Positions 8,850 through 19,890 of a stretch of 64,000 nucleotides of DNA are shown piece by piece. Both the position numbers and the translations under genes were made by a program. The stretch covers positions 549,474,488-549,538,487 of the forward strand of contig NC_081412.1 of the NCBI RefSeq assembly GCF_030272615.1, given 5' to 3'. The notes under the pieces were generated by a model, which did no database searches, was not told the origin of the DNA, and worked only from the letters and a program-made list of their open reading frames with translations. The number at the start of each line of letters is the position of its first letter. The stretch's first letter is position 1. The DNA comes from Cryptomeria japonica. Taxonomy: Eukaryota > Streptophyta > Pinopsida > Cupressales > Cupressaceae.

Positions 8850-11800
8850 TTTTCCACCAATTCAAGATGGCCAAAATATTTTCATAGAAGTGATTTCAAT
8901 TAGGAATACAATAATATGGTTACCATGCTGGCACAAGTAAAGAGTTTAAAAGATTATCATTATTTTCAAAACTGGATGTGTTATTATATGAAAATAATCA
9001 GAAAGGAAGCTACCAAAATAGATTGGGGTGAGCATAATAGCGATTCACTTTATGCACAATTGAAAGAGGTCAAAATAACACTTAAGTTCTACATGACCTC
9101 ATGCCTTGTGTATGCAATCGCCTCTATGAGGCAATATCCAGGTTTGTCTACAAAGGGTGATAGGAGGTTAGTAATTATTTGAAACTATTATGATTAGCTC
9201 AAAATCAACAATTAAGGAAGTCATTTCAGAAGGGTCAATGATGCCTTCTTTGTTGTATGCAAATGTATGTTTGATAAGGACTTACAGAAGAAGAGACTTT
9301 CAGAAGCAACATACAATAAGGTTTCTCTTTTTGGTTGTGTCTTTCTCCAATTTCCTACATTCACTTACATCCGCATAGTATGTTTCATAGGTGAACCTTT
9401 CATTTTTCCAAGATATCCATCTGATAAGATTATACTCATGGAGTTATGTCAGCAATTGAGCTATGTGCATGAAAAGCAATCACATGCTCATAAGACTAGC
9501 TTAAAGTTTCCAGGCGCTATTGGTCGATATTTAGTTATGACCAACCCAAAGGCCGAGAATATGGAAGAACATTTGCAATGAATTACCATGAGGAGATTCA
9601 AACCCCAAAATAATTTTGATTTTCATGGAATGAAGAACAAACTCAAAAGAAGTTACACTCATGTATACAGGTTTGAAGATGTATGGGTTGATTGTTAGGA
9701 TGAAGAGGATATGAGAAAGATGGATTTTAGTTGCCTTACATTGGAGCAAATTGAAAATTTGGGTTTGGCTAAAATCCTGATGACCATGGAGGATACTGAT
9801 GATATAGTGGATCCAGTCTATTTTGAATGGAAGATTGTTGATTCCCCATTGCCACCTGTATAATGGTCAAAAAAGGAAAATAAGTCCATTACTCAAAGAA
9901 TTGCCCCTATTTTGGCCAATACTAATGCATGGTTATTGAAGAAGAAGATCAAAATGAAGCAGCTTCATGCCAGTTTTGGTGATGATGATAATAGCGATGG
10001 TCCAATTGGTAAAATAGCTACAGGTGAATTGAGGACCAAAAGCAAAGTAGATGTGCAAGCACCACCATCGATCCCTTCAACACAATCCAAGGGAAAAGGA
10101 CCTAAAATCAAATTCACTATCAAAGGGTCAAAGAAAGGTGAATCTTCTTCAACAGTACAAGTGACACAAACAAAGGAGCCTGAGCAGCAAGCTATTAAAG
10201 AGACTAAAAAAGAAAAAAGAAGAAGAAGAAGGAGAAAATCCACATGAAGAGGAAATAGAGGTTGAAGAACCATCTCATTAAGGTGAGAGTGATACTCCCA
10301 CCACTTCACAGATATCAACTCCTACACAGGTTATTATTCATTTTATTGAATCTGATTCATATCAAGAAGAAGAGGAACATAATAATGAAGGGTTGAATAT
10401 GGAAATACCACAATGGGAGGGTGATCAACAGTATATTACATTGTCTAGTCTCTCCAATTTTGATGATTCTCCCTCATCCATTATTGAGTCTTCAATTTTG
10501 GACTTTACTGAATCTATGGAGCAAGCATTTGCAGAAAAATAGATGGTGCCCTTACCTTCCACAACAATCATAGTTGAGGTTCCACTTGGTGTGAGTACCA
10601 TTGTTTCCACTAGTGAACCATCCACATTTCCATCCATGATTATTTCCAAGGAGGCATCAATAACAACTACTGTTGCTCCATGAACTGAAACACCACTGGT
10701 CACCGCAGCCTTGATACCAATGATTTTATCTATAACTCTTGCAACTTCAAGTCAAAATGTTCCTTAGATACCAGTTGATATTCAAAAGGAGGCCACAACT
10801 CCATCCACTAACATAGAATTACCACCATGGATGGATATAGTAGCACCCAAAAGAAAGAAACAGGTAATTTCACTAGATGAATTTGATTTTGAATAGTTGG
10901 CTCCTCCTAAATCCAAAAGTACTAACAAGCCAAAGATTGTTTCTCAGGTACTGGTGGATCCTACTACCAAAAGGAAATATGTTGAAGTTATGGTGCCATC
11001 TTCAGACAAGAATAAGGATAATATTCAACCTAGATATTATGTTATGTAGACTACAAAACTTGGAGTGGAGACACATGAGAGTGTCAAGTTAGACTCTCAA
11101 ACTGCTTTCAATTCTCTAATGCGAAGATTTGATCAACAAAAAGCTGAAAAGAATAAATTAAAGTAGACATGTGACCAGTTGACCGGTGTGCTTCTCAAGG
11201 TCACATAATATTCCCAGGAAATCGAGCCAATTGTTTCTTCAATGGATACTGAGGCTCTTAAGAAGGTGGAATGGGTGGGCGTCAAGGGTCGAGTAGTAGA
11301 TGAGTGGATTGCTTGCTTGAAATTAGAAGGTTCTCGTCTTCTAGATTCAATGATTAAGCTGTTGACTGACTTTCAAGTTATTCAAAGTCAAATGCAAGGT
11401 GTCAAAACTTCCTTATCTCAAGAGGTAGAAAATATTGAAAAAAGTGTAACTCTTCGGGGTAAAATGGAGGATTTCATAATTGACATCCTTGTTGAAAATA
11501 AAGTAATTCCAACAAGAGAGAAATAGATCCAGAGTCTATCATTATTGTCTCATAGGAAAGAAACAATAAGGTCAATGATTATGGAACTGGATCGGGAAAA
11601 GAAGGAAGGTGATGATGAGATTGATCTTATTTCAGCAAGGATAGCTGAAATTTTGTGTTTCTTGTATGATGATAATCAAAGTCTTGTGACCCATGATGCC
11701 ATCATATGAGAATTTCTTTCCCTAATAGATCATTGTATAGAACCAAATTTCACAATTAATGCATTTGATAAATTGCTAGAAATACAAGTCAGTTTTGAAG

Positions 11801-12018
11801 TTCTTGCATCAATATTGAAAGATGGAAAAAAGAAATATATGAAGGTTGAAGATGCAGTTCCCATGTTCACGTCATCACCAATTCTACCACAATGTCTGAC
11901 AAAGCCGAGATGGACTCATGGAAGTTGTTTTGGTCAAGTTCAAGGAAGTCCAAAAAATCCAATGAGGAGGAGAAAGATGAATAAAGTGTCCCCTTTTTTA
12001 CACTTTCTTTTCATGTAG
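8850..12018 (+). pseudogene. Long decayed ORF of unknown family (about 1050 codons)
   Basis: One frame stays readable from 8850 to about 10215. It then shifts in a purine-rich run (10205-10240) and continues in another frame to TAG near 12018. An N-terminal half looks globular (YFQNWMCYYMKIIRKEA, GCVFLQFPTFTYIRI, LGLAKILMTMEDTDDIVD). The middle is low-complexity Lys/Ser/Thr/Pro-rich and acidic. The C-terminal third is helical (KVEWVGVKGRVVDEWIACLK, SLSQEVENIEKSV). Nearly all stops are single in-frame TAG codons (for example 9696, 10540, 10765, 10894, 11047, 11164, 11524). No gag zinc knuckle, polymerase or integrase motif is visible. The setting between LTR-like blocks suggests a retroelement-borne gene. 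Function not recognised. Confidence 0.5.
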
Positions 12019-12024
12019 TTGCAT

Positions 12025-12904
12025 TGTTAGATGCTGCAAGTTTTCTCGTAGCTGCATATTTTCTTTCTATTGTAGTTGTAGTCAAGTGGGACTGTGCAGT
12101 TGAATTAGTCAGTTGTGCCCACATTTTTCTCCACTTTGTTTCCTATATAAGGAGGATCCTCATTTGTATATATTTATCTTTGATATGCTTAGCAAAACTT
12201 TGCCGAATTTTTGTGCCAACTAAGACTTTGTGCTTTTTGTTGTAAAATTTGATTCAAGGAAATAAAGATAGCAATTAGCTTATTTCCAAAATTTGTGTTG
12301 AATAGAAGATTGTGATTGTGATTAGGATTATTCTTATGTTTAATTCTCATAATCATTCCTTACATTCTTGAATCTTTTGGTGAAAATTGTGAAAGTTTAT
12401 GAAAGAGCTTTCTAATTATGGAAATAGACTTTGTGTTGTTTACATATTTGGGAAATTTTCTGATGTTAAGTGATTAGTAGTAGGTTTTGTATTGTTGTTA
12501 TTACTTGTAGTTTAAGGATTTGGGAATTTATACTTGAATACTTTGAGCTGCAAATTAAATTTCTTATCATTTGTAATCTTTAGCTTAGTTAGAATTACAT
12601 TCAAGAAAGACTTTGTGCTTCTTGATTGCAAATTTTGGGGTAATTTGTTGGAGTAGTTTGTTCATTTCTTTAAGTATCATAAGTGATATGGAAATGTAAC
12701 TAGTGGAGGGAAAATACGTAAACTCTGAAAAAAGAGAGTTATATGCCCGAAACTTACCCATAGATTTTAATTTCTTGTTAATTAGAGAAGAAATTTCAAA
12801 GGGAACCTCCCCTTGCTGAGAGGAGAGATTATTTTCTCGACATAGCTGTGTTTGAATTATATATTTTGTCATTGGTATGCTAGTGACAAAATATTCACCC
12901 AACA
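12025..12904 (+). repeat. LTR-like block following the unknown ORF
   Basis: Begins TGTTAGATGC and ends CACCCAACA (TG...CA), with a TATA-like tatataagg near 12145. Its right end falls exactly where a copia integrase frame resumes (GPTRKRALNGKRY at 12905). That supports it as the right end of an insertion. No second copy is present in the window, so LTR status is inferred. Confidence 0.45.
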
Positions 12905-13926
12905 TGGGCCTACAAGAAAAAGAGCCCTGAATGGAAAAAGATACTTCATGATCCTCATAGATGATTTTTCACATATGACATGGGTCACCTTCTTGTAACA
13001 CAAGTCTGAATCCTATGGAAGATTCAAAATCTTTAGGAAGATGGTTGAGAAGGAAAGTGGATACAAGCTGAAATGTTTGAGATTAGAATATGGAGGTGAC
13101 TTCAAGTCAAATGAATTTTAAGACTACTATGAGAGACATAGAATCAGAAGACAATATTCAGCTCCTAGGACACCACAACAAAATGGTGTTGTGGAAAGGA
13201 AGAACGGAACATTCAAGGAGATGGCAAGGACAATGTTGAATGAAGCTATATGCCTGATGTATACTAGAAAGAAGCAGTTTATACTATTGTATACACATTA
13301 AATAGAGTTCAACTGAGAGTGAACAACAAAATGACATCTTATAAGTTATGGTATGATAGGAAACCATCAGTCAAGTATTTCAAGGTGTTTGGTAGCAAGT
13401 GCTTCATCAAAAGAGATGAAAATGGATTAGGAAGTTCTGATTCAAGAAGTGATGAAGGTATCTTCTTGGGATACTCAAATCACATCAAGGCTTATAAATG
13501 TTTCAACAAGAGGCTAAAGAAAGTGATTGAGAGTGTACATGTAAGAGTGGATGAAGATCTACATAAAGGAAAATTGAGCATAATAAATCAGATTGAAGAG
13601 CCACATGTTGAAGATGAAGAGCAATCTGAAAGTGAACAAAAAGAAGTACCCAACAAGACTCCAAATAGATATGTGCAAAAGAATCACCCTGAAGAGAAAG
13701 TCATAGGAAACAAGAATGATGGTGTACAAACTAGAAGAAGGCTTGCAAGAAATAATGAACAAGTAATTTTTTGTCTTATGACTGAGATGGAACCTAGAAC
13801 GTATGATGAAGCCAACAAAAGTGAGAAGTGGATAAATGATATGGAAGAAGAGTTGAAGCAAATAGAGAAGAACAAGACTTGGGTTTTGGTTCCTAGGCTA
13901 GCAGACAAGAATGTCATTGGGACTAA
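12905..13926 (+). pseudogene. Second Ty1/copia integrase to RT fragment
   Basis: Starts inside the integrase core (GPTRKRALNGKRYF, LIDDFSHMTWVTF). The second catalytic site reads CLRLEYGGDF, losing the Asp of S-D-x-G-G-E-F. QQNGVVERKNGTFKEM keeps the catalytic Glu. From 13319 the frame is open (YKLWYDRKPSVKYFKVFGSK, EGIFLGYSNHIKAYKCF) through the acidic linker to the start of RT (KNKTWVLVPRLADKNVIGTK), where homology ends abruptly near 13926. Truncated on both sides by other repeats. Confidence 0.9.
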
Positions 13927-15396
13927 ATCATATCGAGATAACTCAATCTATCAAGTTTTGTGCTGGTGATATCTGATCTGGTAGTTTGATCGAAATAACT
14001 AGGCTGATACCAAGTTGTGTGGAGGAAATTGCTATCAGTGTAAGTCAGGATGATGTCAGGTCATGTGGAGTTTTTGTCATGTTTGTCAGATCAAGATAGC
14101 AATGTTGAATAACAAATCAGAGCCACACATCGAAATAGCAGATAAAGGCGGCATAACAAGTTTGTGTTATACCGCTAGAGTAAACTACTCTAACATCATT
14201 GTATCGGAATAGCTATGTCAACCAAGAGACTGAGGATGTGTATCAAAGTAGCTATTGAAGGCAGAATAACAAATTCCCACCATGTCGATAGTGTGATCTA
14301 TTCCGATAGAGGGAAATGAAGAGTAGACTCCTTGGTAAGATCATTGAAATAATATATGCCAATATGGTGAAGGACTATGGAGTTGTGATTTTGGAATAGC
14401 TATGTCGATGCTTGTTCATGTTGGGTCATCAGAATAAGTTTGTTTTGACAAGTTAGTGTCCAAATGCTAATCCGATAGTGTTGGTTGTTCTGATGGGTAT
14501 GCGTTTCTGAATACCTATGTCGATAAAGTTTGTCACCATAGAGTTTGAGTATCAAAATACCTATGCCGATAAAGGGAGGTTGATAGTATGTCATCAGAAT
14601 GACTTATACTATCATTCTAGCATGTTTTTCCTATGTCGATAGTTAATGGTAATTTCGATATTTGGTCGTTTGGCTTGGAGGTTCTTGTTTGGGATAACTA
14701 TGGCGATGAACTTGAGGAAAGAGAAATCCAAATGACATAATAGATCAACATAAGTGCTTATTGTCAACCTGATGTGTTTGCAGACCGTATAACACGAAGG
14801 TTAGTCATAGCATGGAGATCAACTGATCTGTACAGCTCGATTGTCCACATGGATCTTGACCAACCTTGACCATCTAAAATAGATGAAGAATAAGAGGACA
14901 TGTGGCTCATTGGTAGACAGAACAAATCAAATATCTGAAAGTTGGTGATGATAAAGATTATTGTCAATTCTTTCAGGGTAGGTCGATAGAAGATGATGAT
15001 CCCATTAATGGTGATCCAGTTGCAGATAGGTTTGCGGATCAAGATGATCAAGATGAAGGAGATTAGATCTACTGGACATATCAAGTTTACTAAAAATAGC
15101 AACCTAGTGCATAAAGTAAACATAACAGAGCTAGACAAAGGGCAGAAAACAGAGTAGGATTATTTAATGCAAGTAGTCGATCCGAGGAGGAAAATCCAAT
15201 CTACTACAAACTGTTTCCTTGAAGAACAGATTGAGATTACTAATTTTTCTATGTACCAAATGACCTGAAGACAGATAAAACACATTTAATGCAAGCGGCT
15301 AGTCTGAGATCATACTAAAGACAGAGAATTAAATCTTGTTGATACAGAGAGCTGACTAAAGGAAAAGGTAATTTGATGTACTTTGACAAGAGTAGA

Positions 15397-15422
15397 TGAG
15401 ATAGAGATAGAGATAGAGATAG
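15397..15422 (+). repeat. Short gatagagatagaga microsatellite
   Basis: About four tandem copies of the hexamer agatag inside the long LTR-like block. Confidence 0.8.
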
Positions 15423-15732
15423 TGGTAGAAATAAAGACAACTTTAGAAGTCAATTGAAATAGAGAGTGTATTGCTGAATAGAGTAGATAGAGTAAGTTAG
15501 AGAGAGAGAGAGCAGTAGTAGAAGAAAAAAATTAAGAGTAGAATAGTTTAAGATAGAAGAAGCTGAGGCAGAGAGAAGAAGACAATCAAACAAAGGGAGA
15601 AGAAATAAACGTAGGAAGAATACCAGCAGGTAGAGAAATCCTTTCTGAAAGTGTGAAAAACTTGTAAAGTGTTGCAAAACCTCATTTGCAATAAGGCATA
15701 TAACTTGTATTTGAAATCTATATTCATTGTAA

Positions 15733-15865
15733 TCTCTGAGTGGGTGTTCAGAGAAGGGGTAGGTGCTCCTTTGAGTAGGTGCTCATAAAACTAGGGGTTG
15801 GTGCTCCTAGAGTTGGTGCTTAGAATATTAGGGGTTAGTGCTCCTTGGGTTGGTGCCCTAAAACA
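15733..15865 (+). repeat. Degenerate repeat of gggttggtgctcc-type units
   Basis: Six or so variants of 'ggtgctc' preceded by gggt/gagt/gggtt occur at 15740-15860, each followed by an A/T-rich spacer. They sit just upstream of the conserved LTR 3' boxes. Confidence 0.7.
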
Positions 15866-16110
15866 TATTGTACTTAGTTTTACCTATGAGGATGGATTAG
15901 AGCAGTAGACTCAAGCAACTATTCTTACTGAGGTTTTTTCCTACATTGAGTTTGTCTCATACATCTAATGTTATGTGATGTGCTCTTGTGTATGTGTGTT
16001 TATGTTTGCATTACATCTTTAAAATATGCACACTGAACTTAAAGTTTTGAAATACATTAATTCACGCCCCCCTCTCAGTGTCCATTTGTGTTCTTCATGT
16101 ACCAATAGTG

Positions 16111-16159
16111 AAAACATCATTGGGTCAATGTTCAAGAGCCTAATTGCACCATTGGAATA
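16111..16159. other. Short junction sequence
   Basis: Transition between the LTR-like block and the antisense gypsy fragment; nothing recognisable. Confidence 0.4.
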
Positions 16160-17480
16160 TAGGTCTTTTGTCTAATAGGGGACCAACCATTAGGTTTGAA
16201 GCTACTGCTTGTGATATTTATATCTTGAATTATAAAGTAGGGTCAAATCACCCTTCTATAATTCCCCCATCTTAATGAATCTATCATGCCATCAAATCCT
16301 TTGATTCTAAATCAACTTTGTATGATGCAATGTTTCCTTTTTGAACTCCTCTAATATATTTAGCTAATTGATCCATTATTGATGTGCTTGTGACAGATCC
16401 ATGCCAAGTTCCAATGTTGTCCTCATTGTTTTGTGCTCAAATTCTATTAGGAGAACAACCTTCTTCCCATACACGAATTCAAATGGTTTGAAGCTAGTAG
16501 TTGTCTTCTAAGTAATAATACTCTAACAAGATGATTAATTGGAGGGTCCCTACAATTCTATGGAGGTCAATTCCCTAAAATTCTATGATGTTGAAGCCAA
16601 CCCTAGGGGTGGGTGGGAGGAGGATATGGGAGATTCTAACAAGTTAATTAAGTAGGAGAGCTCTTGAGAAAGCCCTACTATTTTAAGGGGAAGGGTATAC
16701 ATGAATCATTTCTTTGAGAATTCAAAATCCTGGCATGCCCCATCAATTGGAAGGTTTCTTATTCTATAGGCCCAAAAAACTTCAAGAAGTCTTGAGGCCC
16801 AATCCTTCTTATGAAGGGAAACTGTTTTAGTTAGGATTGCTTCTATTTCTCTATTTGTCACCTCTACCTCTCCATTGGATTAGAGATGGTAAGGTGTTTT
16901 TTTTGTGTCTCAATTTATATTCATTAATCAATGCTTGGATTAGATTTGAGGTAAATTTTAGTGTTTGATTTATGATAATTTCTCATGGGACACCATATCT
17001 GGTAAATATCTCCTCATACAGAAATTTTGCAACCTTTTTATCCCTTGCATGCTTCATAGCTCTAGCCTCCACCCATTTTGACAGATGATCTATACATACT
17101 AAGATGTATTCCTTGTTGTTTGAAGGTGGGTCAATGAGATCTATAAAATCTAATCCCCATTTGTTAAAGGGTGTTAGGACTAGCTGAGGTTGCAAGGGCA
17201 TCTCATCAAATTTGGTAGGTCTACTCATTCTTTAGCATCTATCACAACATCTAGTATATTTGACTGAGTCCTTATGCAATATTGGCCAATAGTAGCCTAT
17301 ATTGAGCACTTTTATATTAGTCCTCTTGATTGCAAAGTGACTCCCATAGGGTTCATCATGACAAGCATGGAGAATTTCATAGATGTCTTATTTTCGGATG
17401 CATATTCTTATCACATTATCAATACCTCTATGAAATAGGTAACTAGATATCTATTAGTATGGGAAGCTCTTTTCCACCAT
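16160..17480 (-). pseudogene. Ty3/gypsy integrase fragment (antisense)
   Basis: Read on the minus strand from 17480. A zinc-binding part runs near 17350-17230 (GSHFAIKRTNIKVLNIGYYW then a Cys pair). It is followed by the integrase core as an open frame at 17228-16983 (WGLDFIDLIDPPSNNKEYIL, CIDHLSKWVEARAM). Downstream is a segment YHLQSNGEVEVTNREIEAIL with the catalytic Glu, and then decaying C-terminal sequence. Many stops outside the 81-residue open part. It matches integrases of large plant gypsy elements. No LTRs assigned. Confidence 0.85.
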
Positions 17481-17935
17481 TTCATTTCTTTCTATAGGGG
17501 AGAAGTGTGGAATTCATAAATCATTTCTATGCCCTTCAAGATTGGATTGGACCAATCCCATAACATGGAAATGATTTGTAGGGATAAGAAGGTGATTTTG
17601 AGGTAGGAGCTAAATATCTCAAAATAAGTGCAAATAGGGCTAGAATAATGAGATGAAGGCTAAGATCCATACTACTTGTGCCTATGACCATACTTAGACA
17701 TTTTCATTACATGATTAACATCCATTATTACCAAGCTCCATACTATTCACATGTATAAGCATATGTAAGACATCCATTTTACATGCCTTACAAGCATGCC
17801 TACCTTGTCACTTAGAATTTTGAAGTGTGTTGAAAAACACACAATGATATTCAATGAAATTACTAATATGAACCCATGACTTCATTTTATTAGCGCATGC
17901 ACCAACCATGTTGCAATTGCAATGATGCTTATGGT
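17481..17935. other. No gene seen
   Basis: 455 bp of A/T-rich sequence between the gypsy fragment and the LTR of copy A. It may be the further remnant of the same gypsy element. Confidence 0.4.
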
Positions 17936-19122
17936 TGTAGCATCCTGAAATTGTACCCTTGTACAATTTTGATTGCATTGGGTCCCTACCTCAACATTTG
18001 CGCCCCTTGGCTTGATTGGGACTTGATTATGCTCATGCCCCTTATGCATTGCATCATTTTATACTTTTTTCTATGCACATGACACCTTATCCTATCCCTA
18101 AATAGGGGTAGAACCAAGGTGCCACACTCTGGTCCTAATTAGGACTAGGGTGCCATGCTCTGGTCCCCCCTAATTGGGGCCTCTTTAAAACCCTATGCCC
18201 TATTTCAAAATTGAGTGTGACTTCCAGCTCCATATTGACTCATGTTGGGAAATTAGCAAGTTTTCCAATGGCCAAGTTTAAAAGGAGGTTTTCCCCTCTC
18301 ATTTGACATCTATCACATCATCTATCAAGCATTTGACAATCATATGACATCAAACAATTAAGCATTCAAGAGAAAGTGAGCATTAATCAATCTTCCTTCA
18401 AGCCTTGGAGCAACAATAAAGTCAAGAATCAAGCATTGAAGTAGACATATTTCATCCTATTTTGTTGAAGACTTCATCAGCCCTAATTTCATGTGGAGAC
18501 AAACTAAACTTCACAAGGAGGTATATCATTTGATTTTCAGTCATTATTCAGTATCTCCCTCAAAAGGAGAATCTTCCATTACTTCAATTTCAATTATCTT
18601 TATCTCAATTTCATGGTTAATTCCAAAAATGGGGTTTGACCTTAGGCAAACCCTATTTTGAACCTATTTCCCTTTCTTTTTGTGTGTAGGAAATATGTAC
18701 GAAGCTATGAGCTTCAAAATTAACATTATTTGTGAAGACAAATCAACCATCTTTGGCGTGCAAAAATTTAGGAGGACTAGAGCAACAGGTGCTCTGATCT
18801 TGACATTTTTGGAGCTTTTTCAGGAATCAGATCTGAATCTGCATGTACTGCCCAAATCCAGGTGCGTGCCTCAATTTGATGATTGTAGCTCATTGTTTTC
18901 GCTTTTTTACCTTCATTTTCAACACTTTTCTTTAATTTTAGCATTTCAGCTCACAAAAGAGGGCAAACAAATTCACACTCCCCCTAAATCCAATTAGCAT
19001 TCAATCCTTATCATTTTTTATTTATTTCTGAATCTATTGGATTTCACTATCTTTTGAATGTAATGGGAAATTAGTGGTTTTCATACATCTAGTGGTGGGA
19101 ACCCTAATTTTTCACCATTAAA
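17936..19122 (+). repeat. 5' LTR of copy A
   Basis: Starts TGTAGCATCCTGAAATTG. It ends before TTTTGGTGAGC with the terminal CA changed to AA. Aligns along its whole length with 25406-26582. Confidence 0.9.
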
Positions 19123-19140
19123 TTTTGGTGAGCTTGACTC
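19123..19140 (+). other. Primer-binding site of copy A
   Basis: TTTTGGTGAGCTTGAC directly follows the LTR. Elements B and C have the related TTTTGGTGAGCCCGACG and TTTTGGTGAACCCGACG at the same place. The tRNA is not assigned. Confidence 0.75.
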
Positions 19141-19174
19141 CTTACACCTTTAATTCTTATTTATGTTCTCATAT

Positions 19175-19885
19175 TTGAGTGTTTATGCAATTTAAAATTC
19201 AAATTTTCATTTACAAGTTTGATTTCCTTGCAAATTATAAAAATTTAGAGGTTAATTTCAATAAAACCCTAATTTTTAATTTTGAGCTTGTGAATTGCTT
19301 AATTTGGATTAATTATTTCACATATGAGTGTGTTTCAATTTCAAAATTCAAAATTTTCATCTTCAAGTTTAATTTCAAATTCTAATTTTAAAATTAAGTG
19401 GTTAATTTCAAAAACCGTAATTTAAAAAAAAAAAAAAATTGAGCTTGTGGGTTGTTTAAATTTTCAATTCATCATTTTAGAGATACCTCAAATTCAAAAT
19501 TTCAATCTTGGATCAAATTTCAAATTTAAATTTTAAAATTAAGTGGTTAATTAAAAGAGCCCTAATTTTGAAATTTAAATTTACCTTGTGGGTTGCCCAA
19601 TTTTGGATTAATAATTTCAATTTCAAAATTATAACCTTAGATCTAATTTTAAATTTAGATGTTAAAATTAAGAGGTTCTTTTCACAAAACCCTAATTTTT
19701 AAATTTAAGTTTATTAGTAGATTGCATAATTTTTCACAATTATTCTTTGTCTTTTCAATCAATTTGCTTATTTAATTGAATAATCATTGTTCTAAATTTT
19801 TTGCATTATTCAATTATTTTGCAAGTTTCAAAATTCAAATTTTAAATTTCAAATTTCAAATTTCAATTCCCCCCCCTCCCCCCTT
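19175..19885 (+). repeat. A/T-rich leader of copy A made of aaattcaaatttt-type repeats
   Basis: This leader between primer site and gag consists largely of degenerate runs of 'ttaaaattcaaattt' and 'accctaatttt', with an A15 tract near 19424. It ends in a C-rich run just before the gag ATG. No coding potential. Confidence 0.75.
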
Positions 19886-19890
19886 AGTGC

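Larger units (their letters stand above)
13957..16110 (+). repeat. Long copia-type LTR-like block (about 2.1 kb)
   Basis: The 3' part has the same layout as the other copia LTRs here: a gaggttttttcc box at about 15929 and a cytosine-rich box ending in ctctcagt at 16061-16080. The left part carries at least six scattered copies of a motif like atacctatgtcgataa (14208-14700). Both ends are uncertain and no duplication was found. Confidence 0.45.
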
